The position numbers and the translations under genes are program-made. Positions 6,541 through 15,328 of a stretch of 34,923 nt of DNA are shown piece after piece; positions within the stretch are counted from its first letter, which is position 1; the number at the start of each line of letters is the position of its first letter. The stretch comes from a virus, in IMG/VR virus record IMGVR_UViG_3300042937_000383, positions 1 to 34,923 of that record, one strand, 5' to 3'. The notes under the pieces are model-generated. The model made no database searches. It was not told the origin of the DNA and worked only from the letters and a program-made list of their open reading frames with translations.

Positions 6541-6571
6541 CCACAAGGTTCTTCCCCTTGTGGTTTTTTTT
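6541..6571 (+). terminator. Intrinsic terminator for the plus-strand unit
   Basis: Perfect 8-bp stem CCACAAGG / CCTTGTGG with a 7-nt loop, followed by eight T (6564-6571). On the minus strand no T run follows the hairpin, so it stops plus-strand transcription from the 6272-6525 unit. It would also keep plus-strand transcripts from running into the late genes. Confidence 0.9.
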
Positions 6572-6573
6572 GT

Positions 6574-7065
6574 TTAGTTGCGTGTTACCACGATTTGCCC
6601 TGTGATCGTAGCTCCAGATGCGTAGGTTTCAGCCGACTTGCATTCTGGCACGATATACAACGTTTTTGAAGTTGACTGGCAAACAAACGGTAAATTTGGC
6701 GTAACTGTATTAATTGCAACACCTGTTGCTCCGTTTATCCAAGAACCCGCCGCAATGTCCACGTAACCGACCAAGAATGAAAGCTGTGAACTAAGGAACG
6801 CCTGTGGTGCATTTCGTGTGGCTGGTGTGATTGAGTCGCCAAATATCCAAAGGCGCAAATCTGGCAAAGCAAGTGTTCCAGAAGTTGTTTCTTTCAGAAT
6901 GATCCGTTCAATAGTGCCACCCATGCCCAAATAACGGGCTCCACTTACTGCAATTGCTGAACTTGTAAGTATGTCACCACTTGCATAAGCGGCGGTATCT
7001 AAAACGCCAAAATCAAAGCTTTGAAGCGTTGTGTCTTTGCCTGTGAGGCCTGTGTATAATTCCAT
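6574..7065 (-). CDS. Putative virion structural protein
   Basis: 163 residues, beta-rich and Gly/Ala/Thr/Ser-rich, with no charge clusters. Segments such as DTAAYASGDIL and ARYLGMGGTIERI are typical of a phage structural family of about this size found near tail or decoration genes. Last gene of the late block; its stop lies three bases from the T run of the opposing terminator. May be a decoration or tail-tip accessory protein. Exact role not readable. Confidence 0.65.
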   Translation of the reverse strand: MELYTGLTGKDTTLQSFDFGVLDTAAYASGDILTSSAIAVSGARYLGMGGTIERIILKETTSGTLALPDLRLWIFGDSITPATRNAPQAFLSSQLSFLVGYVDIAAGSWINGATGVAINTVTPNLPFVCQSTSKTLYIVPECKSAETYASGATITGQIVVTRN

Positions 7066-7070
7066 ATTAT

Positions 7071-7814
7071 TTATGACGGATTAAGTGTGATTGAATTTCT
7101 TAAGGGGGCTAGCCATATTGCTTGAAGCCATAATTGCGAATTTGCATTTGTAATTGTTATGTCATTACTTAAACCATATATAAAAAGATCAAGCTTAAAA
7201 CCACCGCTTTCAATTGCAGAAATATTCGGCTTGTTTTCTTTGTAAAGATCGAAACCAATTACGGGTACTAATTGTGAAAGGCGTAATGTTGGATAATCAT
7301 TTGTTTCAACGTAATCACCACCATGCAAGACTTGATCTATTTGCTCTTCTGAATATGCTTTAAGCATATAAACATGATTGCCGTGGTGATCACCAATATA
7401 CAACATGGCTTGCACTTGGTACCATCCTGAACGATTAACTTTTATTGTTGATCCATCTGCACTTAAAAAGTAATTCGAATTTTCTGGTCCGTAACTATAA
7501 AAGTAATTTGTTCTAAAAGTTACTGTCACTTGGCTCCAATTTGAAGGGCCAGCGTGGTTGATTGTGAAGTCTTTTATTTCAGCTAGTCCAAAAGGTTCTG
7601 CGTAATTATTTGCAATTGCGCTTGACGCTGCGCTGTATGCAATCACACGGCTTAAGGCTGTTGAACGTGAAACGGCTTCTTGCAAATTAACTTGTGTTGA
7701 GTCGTCGTTTTCTTCTTGTTGTATTAAGTCGATAAGTTGGCCTGTTGCTGGCAAATTGAATGCAACTTGATTGCGTCCAATTCCTTTCGGGCTTATTGGT
7801 TCGTTAAATTTCAT
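7071..7814 (-). CDS. Putative receptor-binding or tail-tip protein with C1q/TNF-like fold
   Basis: 247 residues. The middle has a jelly-roll-like pattern: DGSTIKVNRSGWYQVQAMLYI resembles the I...G.Y.I...I strand motif of C1q/TNF-like domains, and the C-terminus SQLWLQAIWLAP looks like its last strand. Phages use such trimeric domains at the tail tip to bind receptors. The N-terminus (about 1-60) is probably the attachment part. The start overlaps the upstream stop by one base. The fold call is by motif only. Confidence 0.55.
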   Translation of the reverse strand: MKFNEPISPKGIGRNQVAFNLPATGQLIDLIQQEENDDSTQVNLQEAVSRSTALSRVIAYSAASSAIANNYAEPFGLAEIKDFTINHAGPSNWSQVTVTFRTNYFYSYGPENSNYFLSADGSTIKVNRSGWYQVQAMLYIGDHHGNHVYMLKAYSEEQIDQVLHGGDYVETNDYPTLRLSQLVPVIGFDLYKENKPNISAIESGGFKLDLFIYGLSNDITITNANSQLWLQAIWLAPLRNSITLNPS

Positions 7815-9664
7815 TAAGTTTGCACTCCATTTATCATCATTGTAACATCTGCCATTCCAGAATATATATCAAGATTATATTTTGTAATTGTTCCACGTGC
7901 AAGAGTTCCAGCAGGATCCCAGTCGCCAATAATAGGATTAAGACCGTAATAATTTAATGTACCATATTTGCTAAACTTTTCAGGCTTGAGCAAACTTGCT
8001 CTTGTTCTAAATTCTGCAAGTTTGAAAGTAGAAAGCCCCATAAATTGCACAATTGCAAAGCAAGCATTTTGCATCAACCCGCTTTGTTGCTGTTCTGTTA
8101 TTATTTGTTGTACAAGAGTCTGTGAAGTATTAATCGTTGTTGAATAATCAATATAATCATAAAACCAACTAGTTCCGCACTGACTATCAACTTTGCGAAC
8201 TATACCATCGTCACTTAAATAAACAAGAGTACCAATATTGATTGTATTGCGATAATAGTCTATAAATTCTTCTCCATTATCAAAAAAGCCATTATTTGTA
8301 TTATTTCTATACGTCAATAACGGCAAATTATGGAATAAAAATTTAAGATCTTTTGAATTATCGCCGCTTGTTGTTTGCACGCTATAAGACCAATCCGTTG
8401 TATCGCTATCCCCTTTTATATTACTTACAACCGCTTTACAAGTGTTGAGCGTTTCATTGAATAACTTGAATTTGATCGAATCATATAAATTGCTTTGAGA
8501 TGCTGCAAATTGCGCAGAAACTGTTGGTATAACATAATCTGGAACTAAATCTACCGCTATATTTGGTGTGTTCGTTATTTCATATTCATAATTAACTTTT
8601 TGCATAAAGTTTTCAAATAAAGCCGCTGCAACTTCATGAAAATTTGAATATTGCCCAAAACCTTCTTTGTCAAATAGCATACCACCAATACAATTGCCAT
8701 AGATAAGCGGGTGCAAATTACTTGAATATCCTACTTGGTTAATTTCAGATATATAACACACTGTATCCATTTGATCTGTGAAGTTTGTGGGGCTAGTTGT
8801 CCAAGTCCTTTGGCTTTTGAAATTCATTGTGATAAAAAAATTGCCAAAATCCAAAGTCACATATTCACACATTATAGACCTGAAATGATCGCTATACATT
8901 CTAGTAATTTTAGCATATAATTGATAGAATGTTTGAATTTTAAATGTCAATCCATTTGTTAAGCGATCCGTTAAAAATCCTTTCAAGGATCCAGTTTGAT
9001 TATGCGAAGATATTTGTATTTCGCGATACTCTTTATCTTCTTTTACAAACGTTGTGCAATATTGGCCATAATTAACATCATCGTTAGTTGCTTTCAAGTA
9101 AGCGAACCAAATTTCAGGCCGTATCATTTCGCCTATACATCTTGTAATATCATAAACTTCGATACTTAATTTAATAACTGGGCTTAACTTTGTCAGTTCA
9201 ATATCGTTTTCCGCTGCAAACTTTTGGCACCCTATAAAAATTGGCACGTAAGTTGAACCACCGTTGTCACTTCTTGACAAGATAAAAGTATTGAAGCATT
9301 GAAAACCAAAATAACCGAAAGTATCTATAACAACGAATGAATCACTAAATGGGAAATTACTGCTATCAGTACCACGTAAAAGCTTGGTTCTTAAACTTGA
9401 ATAATTAGAAACTCCTGTGCCATCCGCTCCGATATTAAAATTTAATTTAAGTGTTGAATTCATTAATCCGACTGGTATGTCACCAAGATCCAGATCCAAG
9501 GTCATATCTTTCAATAAGAAATCATTTGGCAATTGAGTGACAACAAACCCACTTGCATAAGTATCCGCCGTATCTACTTGATTATGCGAGGGTATGATCT
9601 CAAGTTTATACATTTGAGAATCGTCACTTGTCCACGTCGTGTAATATTTATTTAGTATTGCCAT
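7814..9664 (-). CDS. Large tail-tip/baseplate protein
   Basis: 616 residues from the ATG at 9664, which overlaps the upstream stop (TAATG); the longer reading to 9685 lies within the previous gene. Beta-rich, with many aromatic residues and Asn/Thr, as in baseplate and adhesin proteins. No catalytic motif. Its place two genes after the tape measure protein corresponds to the tail-associated hub or spike position of siphoviruses. I cannot assign a named family. Confidence 0.65.
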   Translation of the reverse strand: MAILNKYYTTWTSDDSQMYKLEIIPSHNQVDTADTYASGFVVTQLPNDFLLKDMTLDLDLGDIPVGLMNSTLKLNFNIGADGTGVSNYSSLRTKLLRGTDSSNFPFSDSFVVIDTFGYFGFQCFNTFILSRSDNGGSTYVPIFIGCQKFAAENDIELTKLSPVIKLSIEVYDITRCIGEMIRPEIWFAYLKATNDDVNYGQYCTTFVKEDKEYREIQISSHNQTGSLKGFLTDRLTNGLTFKIQTFYQLYAKITRMYSDHFRSIMCEYVTLDFGNFFITMNFKSQRTWTTSPTNFTDQMDTVCYISEINQVGYSSNLHPLIYGNCIGGMLFDKEGFGQYSNFHEVAAALFENFMQKVNYEYEITNTPNIAVDLVPDYVIPTVSAQFAASQSNLYDSIKFKLFNETLNTCKAVVSNIKGDSDTTDWSYSVQTTSGDNSKDLKFLFHNLPLLTYRNNTNNGFFDNGEEFIDYYRNTINIGTLVYLSDDGIVRKVDSQCGTSWFYDYIDYSTTINTSQTLVQQIITEQQQSGLMQNACFAIVQFMGLSTFKLAEFRTRASLLKPEKFSKYGTLNYYGLNPIIGDWDPAGTLARGTITKYNLDIYSGMADVTMMINGVQT

Positions 9665-10122
9665 TATAATGTTTTCGCATAACAAGTGAGTGTAAGTTTT
9701 TCATTTCCAGAAGCCCAAGCCTGTGTCACTGCAATATCGCATTTTACAAATTCGAACGGCAATAAAGCAGCGGTAAGCGGAAAGTTTGTTGCATCTGAAT
9801 ACCGTTCAGGAAGCTTTTCATCTGGAGGATTAGCCGCTTTGATCCTGCAATACGTTCTGCTTAGTATATTTTCAATAAGGTACCGTATAGCCTCTGTGGT
9901 CGTGATATTGGCATAATCCCAAGTAGATAATGGGATGCAATCAATTTCGAGCACTGTGCGGAATTTACGGCGCCCTATTTGCGTGCCGTTCATGCTTGTT
10001 TGTGTTTCGGATTCGACTTCGTACGTTGGGAATATACCTAGAATATCAAGTGCAATTGAATAATTGTCTGGGTATGCTGGATCATTACTCCCTTGTATTA
10101 CCGCTTTCCATCTTGCTGCCAT
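9664..10122 (-). CDS. Tail protein directly downstream of tape measure, possible Dit-like
   Basis: 152 residues from the ATG at 10122 (AGGAG, 8 nt spacing, formed by the last codons of the tape measure gene). Beta-rich, with GTQIGRRKFRTVLEIDCIPLS near the middle. In siphoviruses the gene after the tape measure usually encodes the distal tail protein or a tail-tip partner, so position suggests this, but the protein is short for a classical Dit. No sequence family recognised. Confidence 0.55.
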   Translation of the reverse strand: MAARWKAVIQGSNDPAYPDNYSIALDILGIFPTYEVESETQTSMNGTQIGRRKFRTVLEIDCIPLSTWDYANITTTEAIRYLIENILSRTYCRIKAANPPDEKLPERYSDATNFPLTAALLPFEFVKCDIAVTQAWASGNEKLTLTCYAKTL

Positions 10123-10126
10123 TTTA

Positions 10127-13100
10127 TTATCTCCTTGCTTCACGGCGTTTTTGTTGAACAATCATTGCATTGATGCTTTTTGAATCCGCTGTAAGCACGC
10201 CAGACACCTCGACACTGGTATTTCTTTGAATTCGCATTCCAAGCCCTCTGGTCTCTTCACGTAATTTACGCACCTCACGTATTAAGTCGCCGTCTGGAGT
10301 TACGCTCACCGACGTTTGTGGCATATTGCTTCTATAAAATTCACCAATGCTTAAGCCTGTGCGATTCATGAATTCAAGTTCTTCTTTGTTGTTTTTCGTT
10401 GCACGTGCTGTAATCACAGACTCACCACGTGAGAGCCATGCTGGTATCGAATCACTTGTTTCGGTTCCACTGCCGTCCAAGCCTACAACGCCGTCTTTAA
10501 AGCCTGCAGACGACCTAGCCGCCGAAATTAAACCCATAAGAACAATTTGCAAACCCGCCGCAACTGCAAGACCACCTAGACCAAGTTCACCGACTGTAGT
10601 TCCAAATATTTGAGCTGTAAAAATCGGAACCATTTTCATGAGCGCATCGACTGCAATATCAAGTGAAGCACTTGCAAAGTCTTTAAGTGTCGCCGTTCCG
10701 CTTGCCGCTAAGACGCCGAATTGAGTTGCAAGGCCACCCATGGCTTCATACATTACTTTGGAACCGCCTTCCATGGCACTAGCTTGCTTCCTGAATGATT
10801 CGCCCTGCTTTGATAAGACTTCGCTAACAATCTTTTCACCTGCTCGCTTTACACGCTTAAAAACTGAGATTTCTGAATTTTCTTGAGCATCTTGACGCCC
10901 TTTGTTTATGTCTGCTAATTTTGCGGCGTAATCTTCGGCGCTTATTTCACGTTTTGCAAGTGACTTGTTTAAGTCCTTTTCTTCGGCGTCCAAAGCTCCA
11001 AGGCGTTCCTTTTTTATTGCTTCGTTTGTTTCTCTTTCTTTGCGGATTTTTTCGGAGTTGAACTCATTCAAAAAGCTTGTTTGCAATGCCGTTTGAACTT
11101 GGTATTCAAGTGTGTTATTGCCGATTGTTTTTGCGGATTCATCTGTATATTTTTTTAAGCTTGTTTTGGTTGCTTCTAAAGCTTGTGTGTTGTAACTGAT
11201 AATATTGTCTAATTGCTGTTGCGCCTTTTCGTCTCCAAGGCCAATTGCAATATTTCGAGCTTCTTCAATTTCTAAAGATTGTTGTTTAATGAATTGAACA
11301 TAAGATTCGTACTGTGCAATTGTACTGTCTAATTCTTCTTGTGTTTTTGCGCCAATTTCTGGAACCAGTTTTTCTAAAGATGTTTGAATAGTTCCTGATT
11401 CTTTTTCTAATCCAGATAAAGCGGTTTTAAGTTGTGATTGAAGTTCTTTGTCATTTTCACCGCCTAATACAACTTTTACATTAATTGGCTTGTCGTTTGT
11501 TTCTTTTTCAGCTTCTTCTTTTACTTGTTTTGCAATTGCTTTTCCAGTACCACTTTTTGCTTTTGGAGTTACTGTTTTCGCAGAAACTTCATCAAACGAC
11601 TTTTTTAATTCGCCAACTTGGGCGGTCGTTGTTTGCAATTCATTACGTGCTTTTTGCAAATTGCTTGAAAATGCAGAGACCCAAGTTTGAGATTGAAAAA
11701 CGCTTGCAAGTTTGTCCGCTGCTTTGCCAAAATCCAAATTAAGGGCAGCGTCAAAAGATTCTTTAAGAATGCCGAAAATACTTTGAAACGTGTATCCAAT
11801 TGCTTTCAAATATATTTGCACATCATTTATTACTTGTGGCAAATTTGCAAAGAAATTATACACTACATTAAATGCATCTTTAAGACCATTGAACACGGCT
11901 GTTACGCCTGGTATTTGAAGTATTAAATTGCCTATAAATTTACCAAAATCTACGATTGCAGTTCCAACGGTTATCAAATTATTAATCATAATCTTTAAAG
12001 CCGCAACAACGACATCAATAACCATTCTGCCAAAACCAGCAACAACATCAAAAACAATGCTTATTGCTTCTGCAAACCCGTTCATAACATCTTGCAAGAT
12101 TTGTACAGCATCAATACCCTCACCCATTGCGCCGTCAATACCAAGGGCGGATTTTATTGCATCAATAAGGGGCTGGACTGCTCCAACTACTTGATCGAAT
12201 GCATAAATCAAATTGTCAAATATTACATTTGCAACCTCTGTGACAACATTAATAATATTGCCAATTGTTATCATTATCGCTCCACCTATCAATGCCCATA
12301 TTGGTTCAGCAACTGACCAAATTCTTTCAAAATACCCAGTTATTGAATTACTTAAATCTGCAAAAGCTGGCCCTAAAGTTTCTGTAAAAATCGGAATTAT
12401 TGTATTCAATACATCATTTAAAGTTGAGCCAATTTTTTCAAACGCTTCGCTTACTGAATTGCTTAATTTGTTGAACGTTCCACCAGCATCGCTTTGTTGA
12501 TTTTTTACAGTTTCAAAAGACGTGCCAAGAATCTTATTTGCTTCGGCTAGTTTTTCAGTTGGGCTCAAGGTGCTTTTTAAGGTTTCTGCAAGTTGTGGGT
12601 ATTTCTTGCTAAGTGCTTCAATTGCGGCTGCCCCTTCTGGATCAGCAAGTCCACGTGAAAAGGCTTTCGCAACCGCTTCGCCTTTTACGGTTCCGTCTGT
12701 GAAAGTTTCAATCCCTGCTGCTAACTTTGTTAAGCCTTCGGCTTGCGCCCCCGTGACGCCTCCAAGTTGCGCGACTGTAGATGCAAGTTCCCTGGTGCGT
12801 TCAACTGGCATCCCAAGATCATTTGCAAGCCCTAAACTCGACGCCCTTACCTTTTCAATCTCGCCTTGTATATCTTTTACGCCTTGTTGGCTAAATGCAA
12901 CTTCGAGCTTGTCCCCAAATTCATCGGCACGCACGGCACCATCAAAGATTGCACCCCCAAGGGCGGTAATACCTTGTAATGCAATATCAATGCCACCAGA
13001 TGCCAAAGACCTTGTAAAACCAGCTGACAAGCCTTCAATTAACTTTGGGGCTGAAAAGGCTTCTTTGATTTGACTGCCAAATCCTTTGGCATCATTTGAC

Positions 13101-13288
13101 AAACCTTCTAAAGAACTTTTGGCTTGTGTTGTATCGATATCAATTTTTTGATCATCGATTTGACCAATTTCCTTTTCGGCTTTGTCGGCTGTGTTTGCAA
13201 CCTCTGAAAGCTTGCTTACAACCTTGTCAAGATTTGCAAAAAGGGCTCCAACATCCAAACCTAGTTTTACTTTTATATCATCTGCCAT
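10127..13288 (-). CDS. Tape measure protein
   Basis: 1053 residues, the longest gene. An N-terminal helical region (AxKGFGSQIKEAF) is followed by a TP901/PhageMin-type core (GGVTGAQAEGLTKLAAGI near 180). Hydrophobic segments lie at about 325-480 and 915-945, a coiled coil at about 690-830, and the C-terminal AGFKDGVVGLDG and SIPAWLSRGESVI motifs are typical of tape measures. Start 13288 (MADDIK) was preferred to 13306: GGAG lies 10 nt upstream. It overlaps the end of the frameshift product. By the usual ~0.15 nm per residue the tail would be near 160 nm. Confidence 0.93.
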   Translation of the reverse strand: MADDIKVKLGLDVGALFANLDKVVSKLSEVANTADKAEKEIGQIDDQKIDIDTTQAKSSLEGLSNDAKGFGSQIKEAFSAPKLIEGLSAGFTRSLASGGIDIALQGITALGGAIFDGAVRADEFGDKLEVAFSQQGVKDIQGEIEKVRASSLGLANDLGMPVERTRELASTVAQLGGVTGAQAEGLTKLAAGIETFTDGTVKGEAVAKAFSRGLADPEGAAAIEALSKKYPQLAETLKSTLSPTEKLAEANKILGTSFETVKNQQSDAGGTFNKLSNSVSEAFEKIGSTLNDVLNTIIPIFTETLGPAFADLSNSITGYFERIWSVAEPIWALIGGAIMITIGNIINVVTEVANVIFDNLIYAFDQVVGAVQPLIDAIKSALGIDGAMGEGIDAVQILQDVMNGFAEAISIVFDVVAGFGRMVIDVVVAALKIMINNLITVGTAIVDFGKFIGNLILQIPGVTAVFNGLKDAFNVVYNFFANLPQVINDVQIYLKAIGYTFQSIFGILKESFDAALNLDFGKAADKLASVFQSQTWVSAFSSNLQKARNELQTTTAQVGELKKSFDEVSAKTVTPKAKSGTGKAIAKQVKEEAEKETNDKPINVKVVLGGENDKELQSQLKTALSGLEKESGTIQTSLEKLVPEIGAKTQEELDSTIAQYESYVQFIKQQSLEIEEARNIAIGLGDEKAQQQLDNIISYNTQALEATKTSLKKYTDESAKTIGNNTLEYQVQTALQTSFLNEFNSEKIRKERETNEAIKKERLGALDAEEKDLNKSLAKREISAEDYAAKLADINKGRQDAQENSEISVFKRVKRAGEKIVSEVLSKQGESFRKQASAMEGGSKVMYEAMGGLATQFGVLAASGTATLKDFASASLDIAVDALMKMVPIFTAQIFGTTVGELGLGGLAVAAGLQIVLMGLISAARSSAGFKDGVVGLDGSGTETSDSIPAWLSRGESVITARATKNNKEELEFMNRTGLSIGEFYRSNMPQTSVSVTPDGDLIREVRKLREETRGLGMRIQRNTSVEVSGVLTADSKSINAMIVQQKRREARR

Positions 13289-13643
13289 GGCGTCGGCGCT
13301 CCGCATTATATTGTTCTTTTTTGTACGTTATATTAAAGGCGTACATTTGAATAACATCAAGTCTCGAGATCTCATAATAAAGCTTCATAAATTCGCCAAC
13401 ATTGCCATTTGCAACGCCTTTGAAAATAAAATACTTGCTCATTAAATCCTTTTCAAGATACCGCTCCGCTTCGCTTTCCTCTTCTTCAAATTCCTTGTCA
13501 TCTGCATCATTAAATACTGTTAGCTCGCTTAAGTAATATTCAACTAATTCTGATTCGTTTGCAAACTGTCGAACGAAAAAACTTAAGTTCATCCAAGATA
13601 CCATCCAGATCTTGAGCCTGCCAAAATTCTGAATCAATCTCAC
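13278..13643 (-). CDS. Tail assembly chaperone, downstream (T) part made by frameshift
   Basis: This frame has no proper start of its own; the ATG at 13643 lies inside the G gene. Its real product is the C-terminal extension of the chaperone at 13540-14037, entered at the T6C run (13581-13575). The T part is very acidic (DDKEFEEEESEAERYLEKD), as expected for the domain that holds the tape measure. The frame is +1 relative to G (equivalently -2), unlike the common -1 arrangement. The fusion would be about 252 residues. Its stop lies 10 bases inside the tape measure gene. Confidence 0.8.
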   Translation of the reverse strand: MRLIQNFGRLKIWMVSWMNLSFFVRQFANESELVEYYLSELTVFNDADDKEFEEEESEAERYLEKDLMSKYFIFKGVANGNVGEFMKLYYEISRLDVIQMYAFNITYKKEQYNAERRRHGR

Positions 13644-14037
13644 TTTGAATACTTGCTAATAAATCAGCATTATCAATTTTCTTTATGTTAATTACATTTT
13701 TCACAAGTGTAAAGATTGCAGGAATTGTACTCGCATCGATATTAATACAATCGAATAAATCCCGTCTTACTTTCAAGTAAGCATCTTTTACAATTTCTTG
13801 AAACCTAAAGTCGCCCATAATTGCTGTGAATGCGTCGGTTCCTTTGCTTAAATCAATTTGCTCTTGCAAGTGTGGAGTGCTAAAAACCTTTTCCATGATT
13901 TCGGATTCCGCTGCGGTTTGCGCTCCTTTGGTGTTTGCAAGTTGTTGCAATAAAGGTGACACCTTGTCATAAAGCGCTGGCGTCAATATTGTATATAAGG
14001 GAACTTCTTGTTCAATTTCGTTTAGATATAATCTCAT
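13540..14037 (-). CDS. Tail assembly chaperone, upstream (G) part
   Basis: 165 residues from the ATG at 14037, chosen because GGAG sits 6 nt upstream; the ATG at 14049 overlaps that signal. Helical, mildly acidic. Between the major tail protein and the tape measure, with an overlapping second frame at its end, this is the classic lambda G/GT position. The protein binds the tape measure and recruits major tail protein during assembly. Assignment rests on position and the overlapping frames more than on sequence. Confidence 0.8.
   Translation of the reverse strand: MRLYLNEIEQEVPLYTILTPALYDKVSPLLQQLANTKGAQTAAESEIMEKVFSTPHLQEQIDLSKGTDAFTAIMGDFRFQEIVKDAYLKVRRDLFDCINIDASTIPAIFTLVKNVINIKKIDNADLLASIQSEIDSEFWQAQDLDGILDELKFFRSTVCKRIRIS
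13575..13581 (-). promoter_or_regulatory. Probable programmed frameshift site, T6C
   Basis: On the minus strand the G frame reads AAG TTT TTT CGT, the only homopolymer run in the ~100-nt overlap. Moving forward one base (TTT to TTC) or back two bases on the six T places the ribosome in the acidic T frame (TTC GTT CGA CAG). Confidence 0.65.
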
Positions 14038-14052
14038 ACTTTTCTCCATGTT

Positions 14053-14079
14053 TAAAATAAGGGGCGGACTTTCCGCCCC
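14053..14079 (-). terminator. Intrinsic terminator/attenuator after the major tail protein gene
   Basis: Minus-strand hairpin GGGGCGG, loop AAAGT, CCGCCCC (14079-14061), followed by TTATTTT. Located between the major tail protein and the chaperone gene, it probably makes the abundant tail protein transcript end here, with partial read-through to tail assembly genes. Confidence 0.8.
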
Positions 14080-14093
14080 GTTGTAAAATCAGA

Positions 14094-14648
14094 TTACTTA
14101 TTGCAAGTGATCCAAACTTCTTTGTATCCTGTATCGATTGGTATCGTAATCGCCGCCGCTGCTGAAACGTAAAGAACATCAAATAAAGCTGTGCCTACTG
14201 TTACAACAACATCATTGTTTACAACTTCGCCAGAAACTTTTGGTTTTGTATATTTGCCAGATTCCATGTCAAAAGACCCAGTATCTTGTGCCAATTTGCA
14301 AAGCATCAATATAACTTTGCGCTTTGTAGTTGTTAGTGCGTCGGTGCTTGCTAATTTGCCACCGTACACAATTTGTAAAAGTGTTTGACTATTTGCAGTT
14401 GCTGAATTGAATTTTACGCCGTCTTCGTATTCACCAGCATCGCTAGTTGCTTGTTGAACGGGTGCGTAAGCATCAAAAAACGATGTTAATTCTGGGCTGT
14501 CTTCGTTTTGATCTAAAGTAAAATTTGTTCTTGAAACGCTTGTTTTTACTTTTTTTGTAAAAGTTGCAAGTTTTGTTGTGCCTACTGTTCCGTAAACTTC
14601 GTCCGCTGTAAAAAACACAGAGAGGTTACCGCCACCTATAACTGCCAT
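14094..14648 (-). CDS. Major tail tube protein
   Basis: 184 residues, beta-rich, with no cysteine early and small polar residues, directly upstream of a strong terminator and the tail chaperone pair: the standard place for the tail tube subunit. The N-terminal MAVIGGGNLSVFF and the DEVYGTVG stretch suit a tube protein. The start has AAGGA upstream. The next gene upstream is an unexpected glycosyltransferase, so this abundant surface protein is a possible substrate. Assignment by position and composition. Confidence 0.78.
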   Translation of the reverse strand: MAVIGGGNLSVFFTADEVYGTVGTTKLATFTKKVKTSVSRTNFTLDQNEDSPELTSFFDAYAPVQQATSDAGEYEDGVKFNSATANSQTLLQIVYGGKLASTDALTTTKRKVILMLCKLAQDTGSFDMESGKYTKPKVSGEVVNNDVVVTVGTALFDVLYVSAAAAITIPIDTGYKEVWITCNK

Positions 14649-14652
14649 GGTA

Positions 14653-15327
14653 TTATCCTTGTTTAATTAATGTGAATGTTCTATGTAAATAATTCCAGTT
14701 TCTTTCGCTTTTTTCTCGTCGATATTCTCTTATTAACAATTTTGCATTTCGAATGCCTTTAAAATTAAATTCGTCTTCTTCAATCATATAGCCTTCGTGA
14801 TATAACATGATTTCAGTATCCGCCCAAGTTCCTTTATGTGCGTCGGCGTCTAAAGTCTCGTGACAAATACCGCTCCACTTCAATCCAGCCGACCGCCTAT
14901 GCAATCTCATGTTTGGATTTGCATATCGATCTCGAATCTTACCGCTTTTATTAAGCAAGCCGTATACAGTTACGTATCCTGCCACCGCATCTGTCTCATC
15001 TAAAGCATCAAGAAACGCCCACAAATCGGCGTGGGGCGTCGTTAAGTATTCATCCGAATCAATGTGCAGTATCCAGTCGCCTTGGGCGTACTCATCGCAT
15101 TTGTTGCGCAAATATGAAAAGTCGAATTGTTCTTCAAAGTCGTTGTACTTCCATTGCAAAGCTACCAGATTTGGCGTGACTCCAATTTCTTCAAATATTG
15201 GCTCTGTAATTGTTTCATCGTGCGTTGTTTTAAGTGCAATCATTTGCACGTTTTCGATTGGCAAAGCTTTACGCCATCTAATTAAATTTTCGTTGTCTGA
15301 ATAAAGAACACATACAGAAAGACGCAT
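14653..15327 (-). CDS. GT2-type glycosyltransferase inside the tail operon
   Basis: 224 residues. GT-A fold features: FSYLRNKCDEYAQGDWILHID at 70-90, continuing S-D-E. This is the R...A.GDWIL..DaDE signature, with the metal-binding acidic residues at 90-93, of family 2 transferases such as SunS-like enzymes. It transfers a sugar from a nucleotide-sugar donor; the acceptor is unknown. Placed between the tail completion gene and the major tail protein, with 1-4 nt gaps, so co-expressed with virion proteins. Glycosylation of a virion protein is a reasonable guess; host surface modification is the alternative. Confidence 0.8.
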   Translation of the reverse strand: MRLSVCVLYSDNENLIRWRKALPIENVQMIALKTTHDETITEPIFEEIGVTPNLVALQWKYNDFEEQFDFSYLRNKCDEYAQGDWILHIDSDEYLTTPHADLWAFLDALDETDAVAGYVTVYGLLNKSGKIRDRYANPNMRLHRRSAGLKWSGICHETLDADAHKGTWADTEIMLYHEGYMIEEDEFNFKGIRNAKLLIREYRREKSERNWNYLHRTFTLIKQG

Positions 15328-15328
15328 A

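Noticed and set aside
6541-6563. Terminator for the minus-strand late operon
   Set aside because: The hairpin has its T run only in the plus-strand direction; on the minus strand it is followed by CCTAATTAG.
12522-13073. 183-codon plus-strand ORF
   Set aside because: Antisense to the tape measure gene; Ser/Ala/Pro-rich composition reflects reverse reading of that gene, and there is no promoter or ribosome-binding signal.
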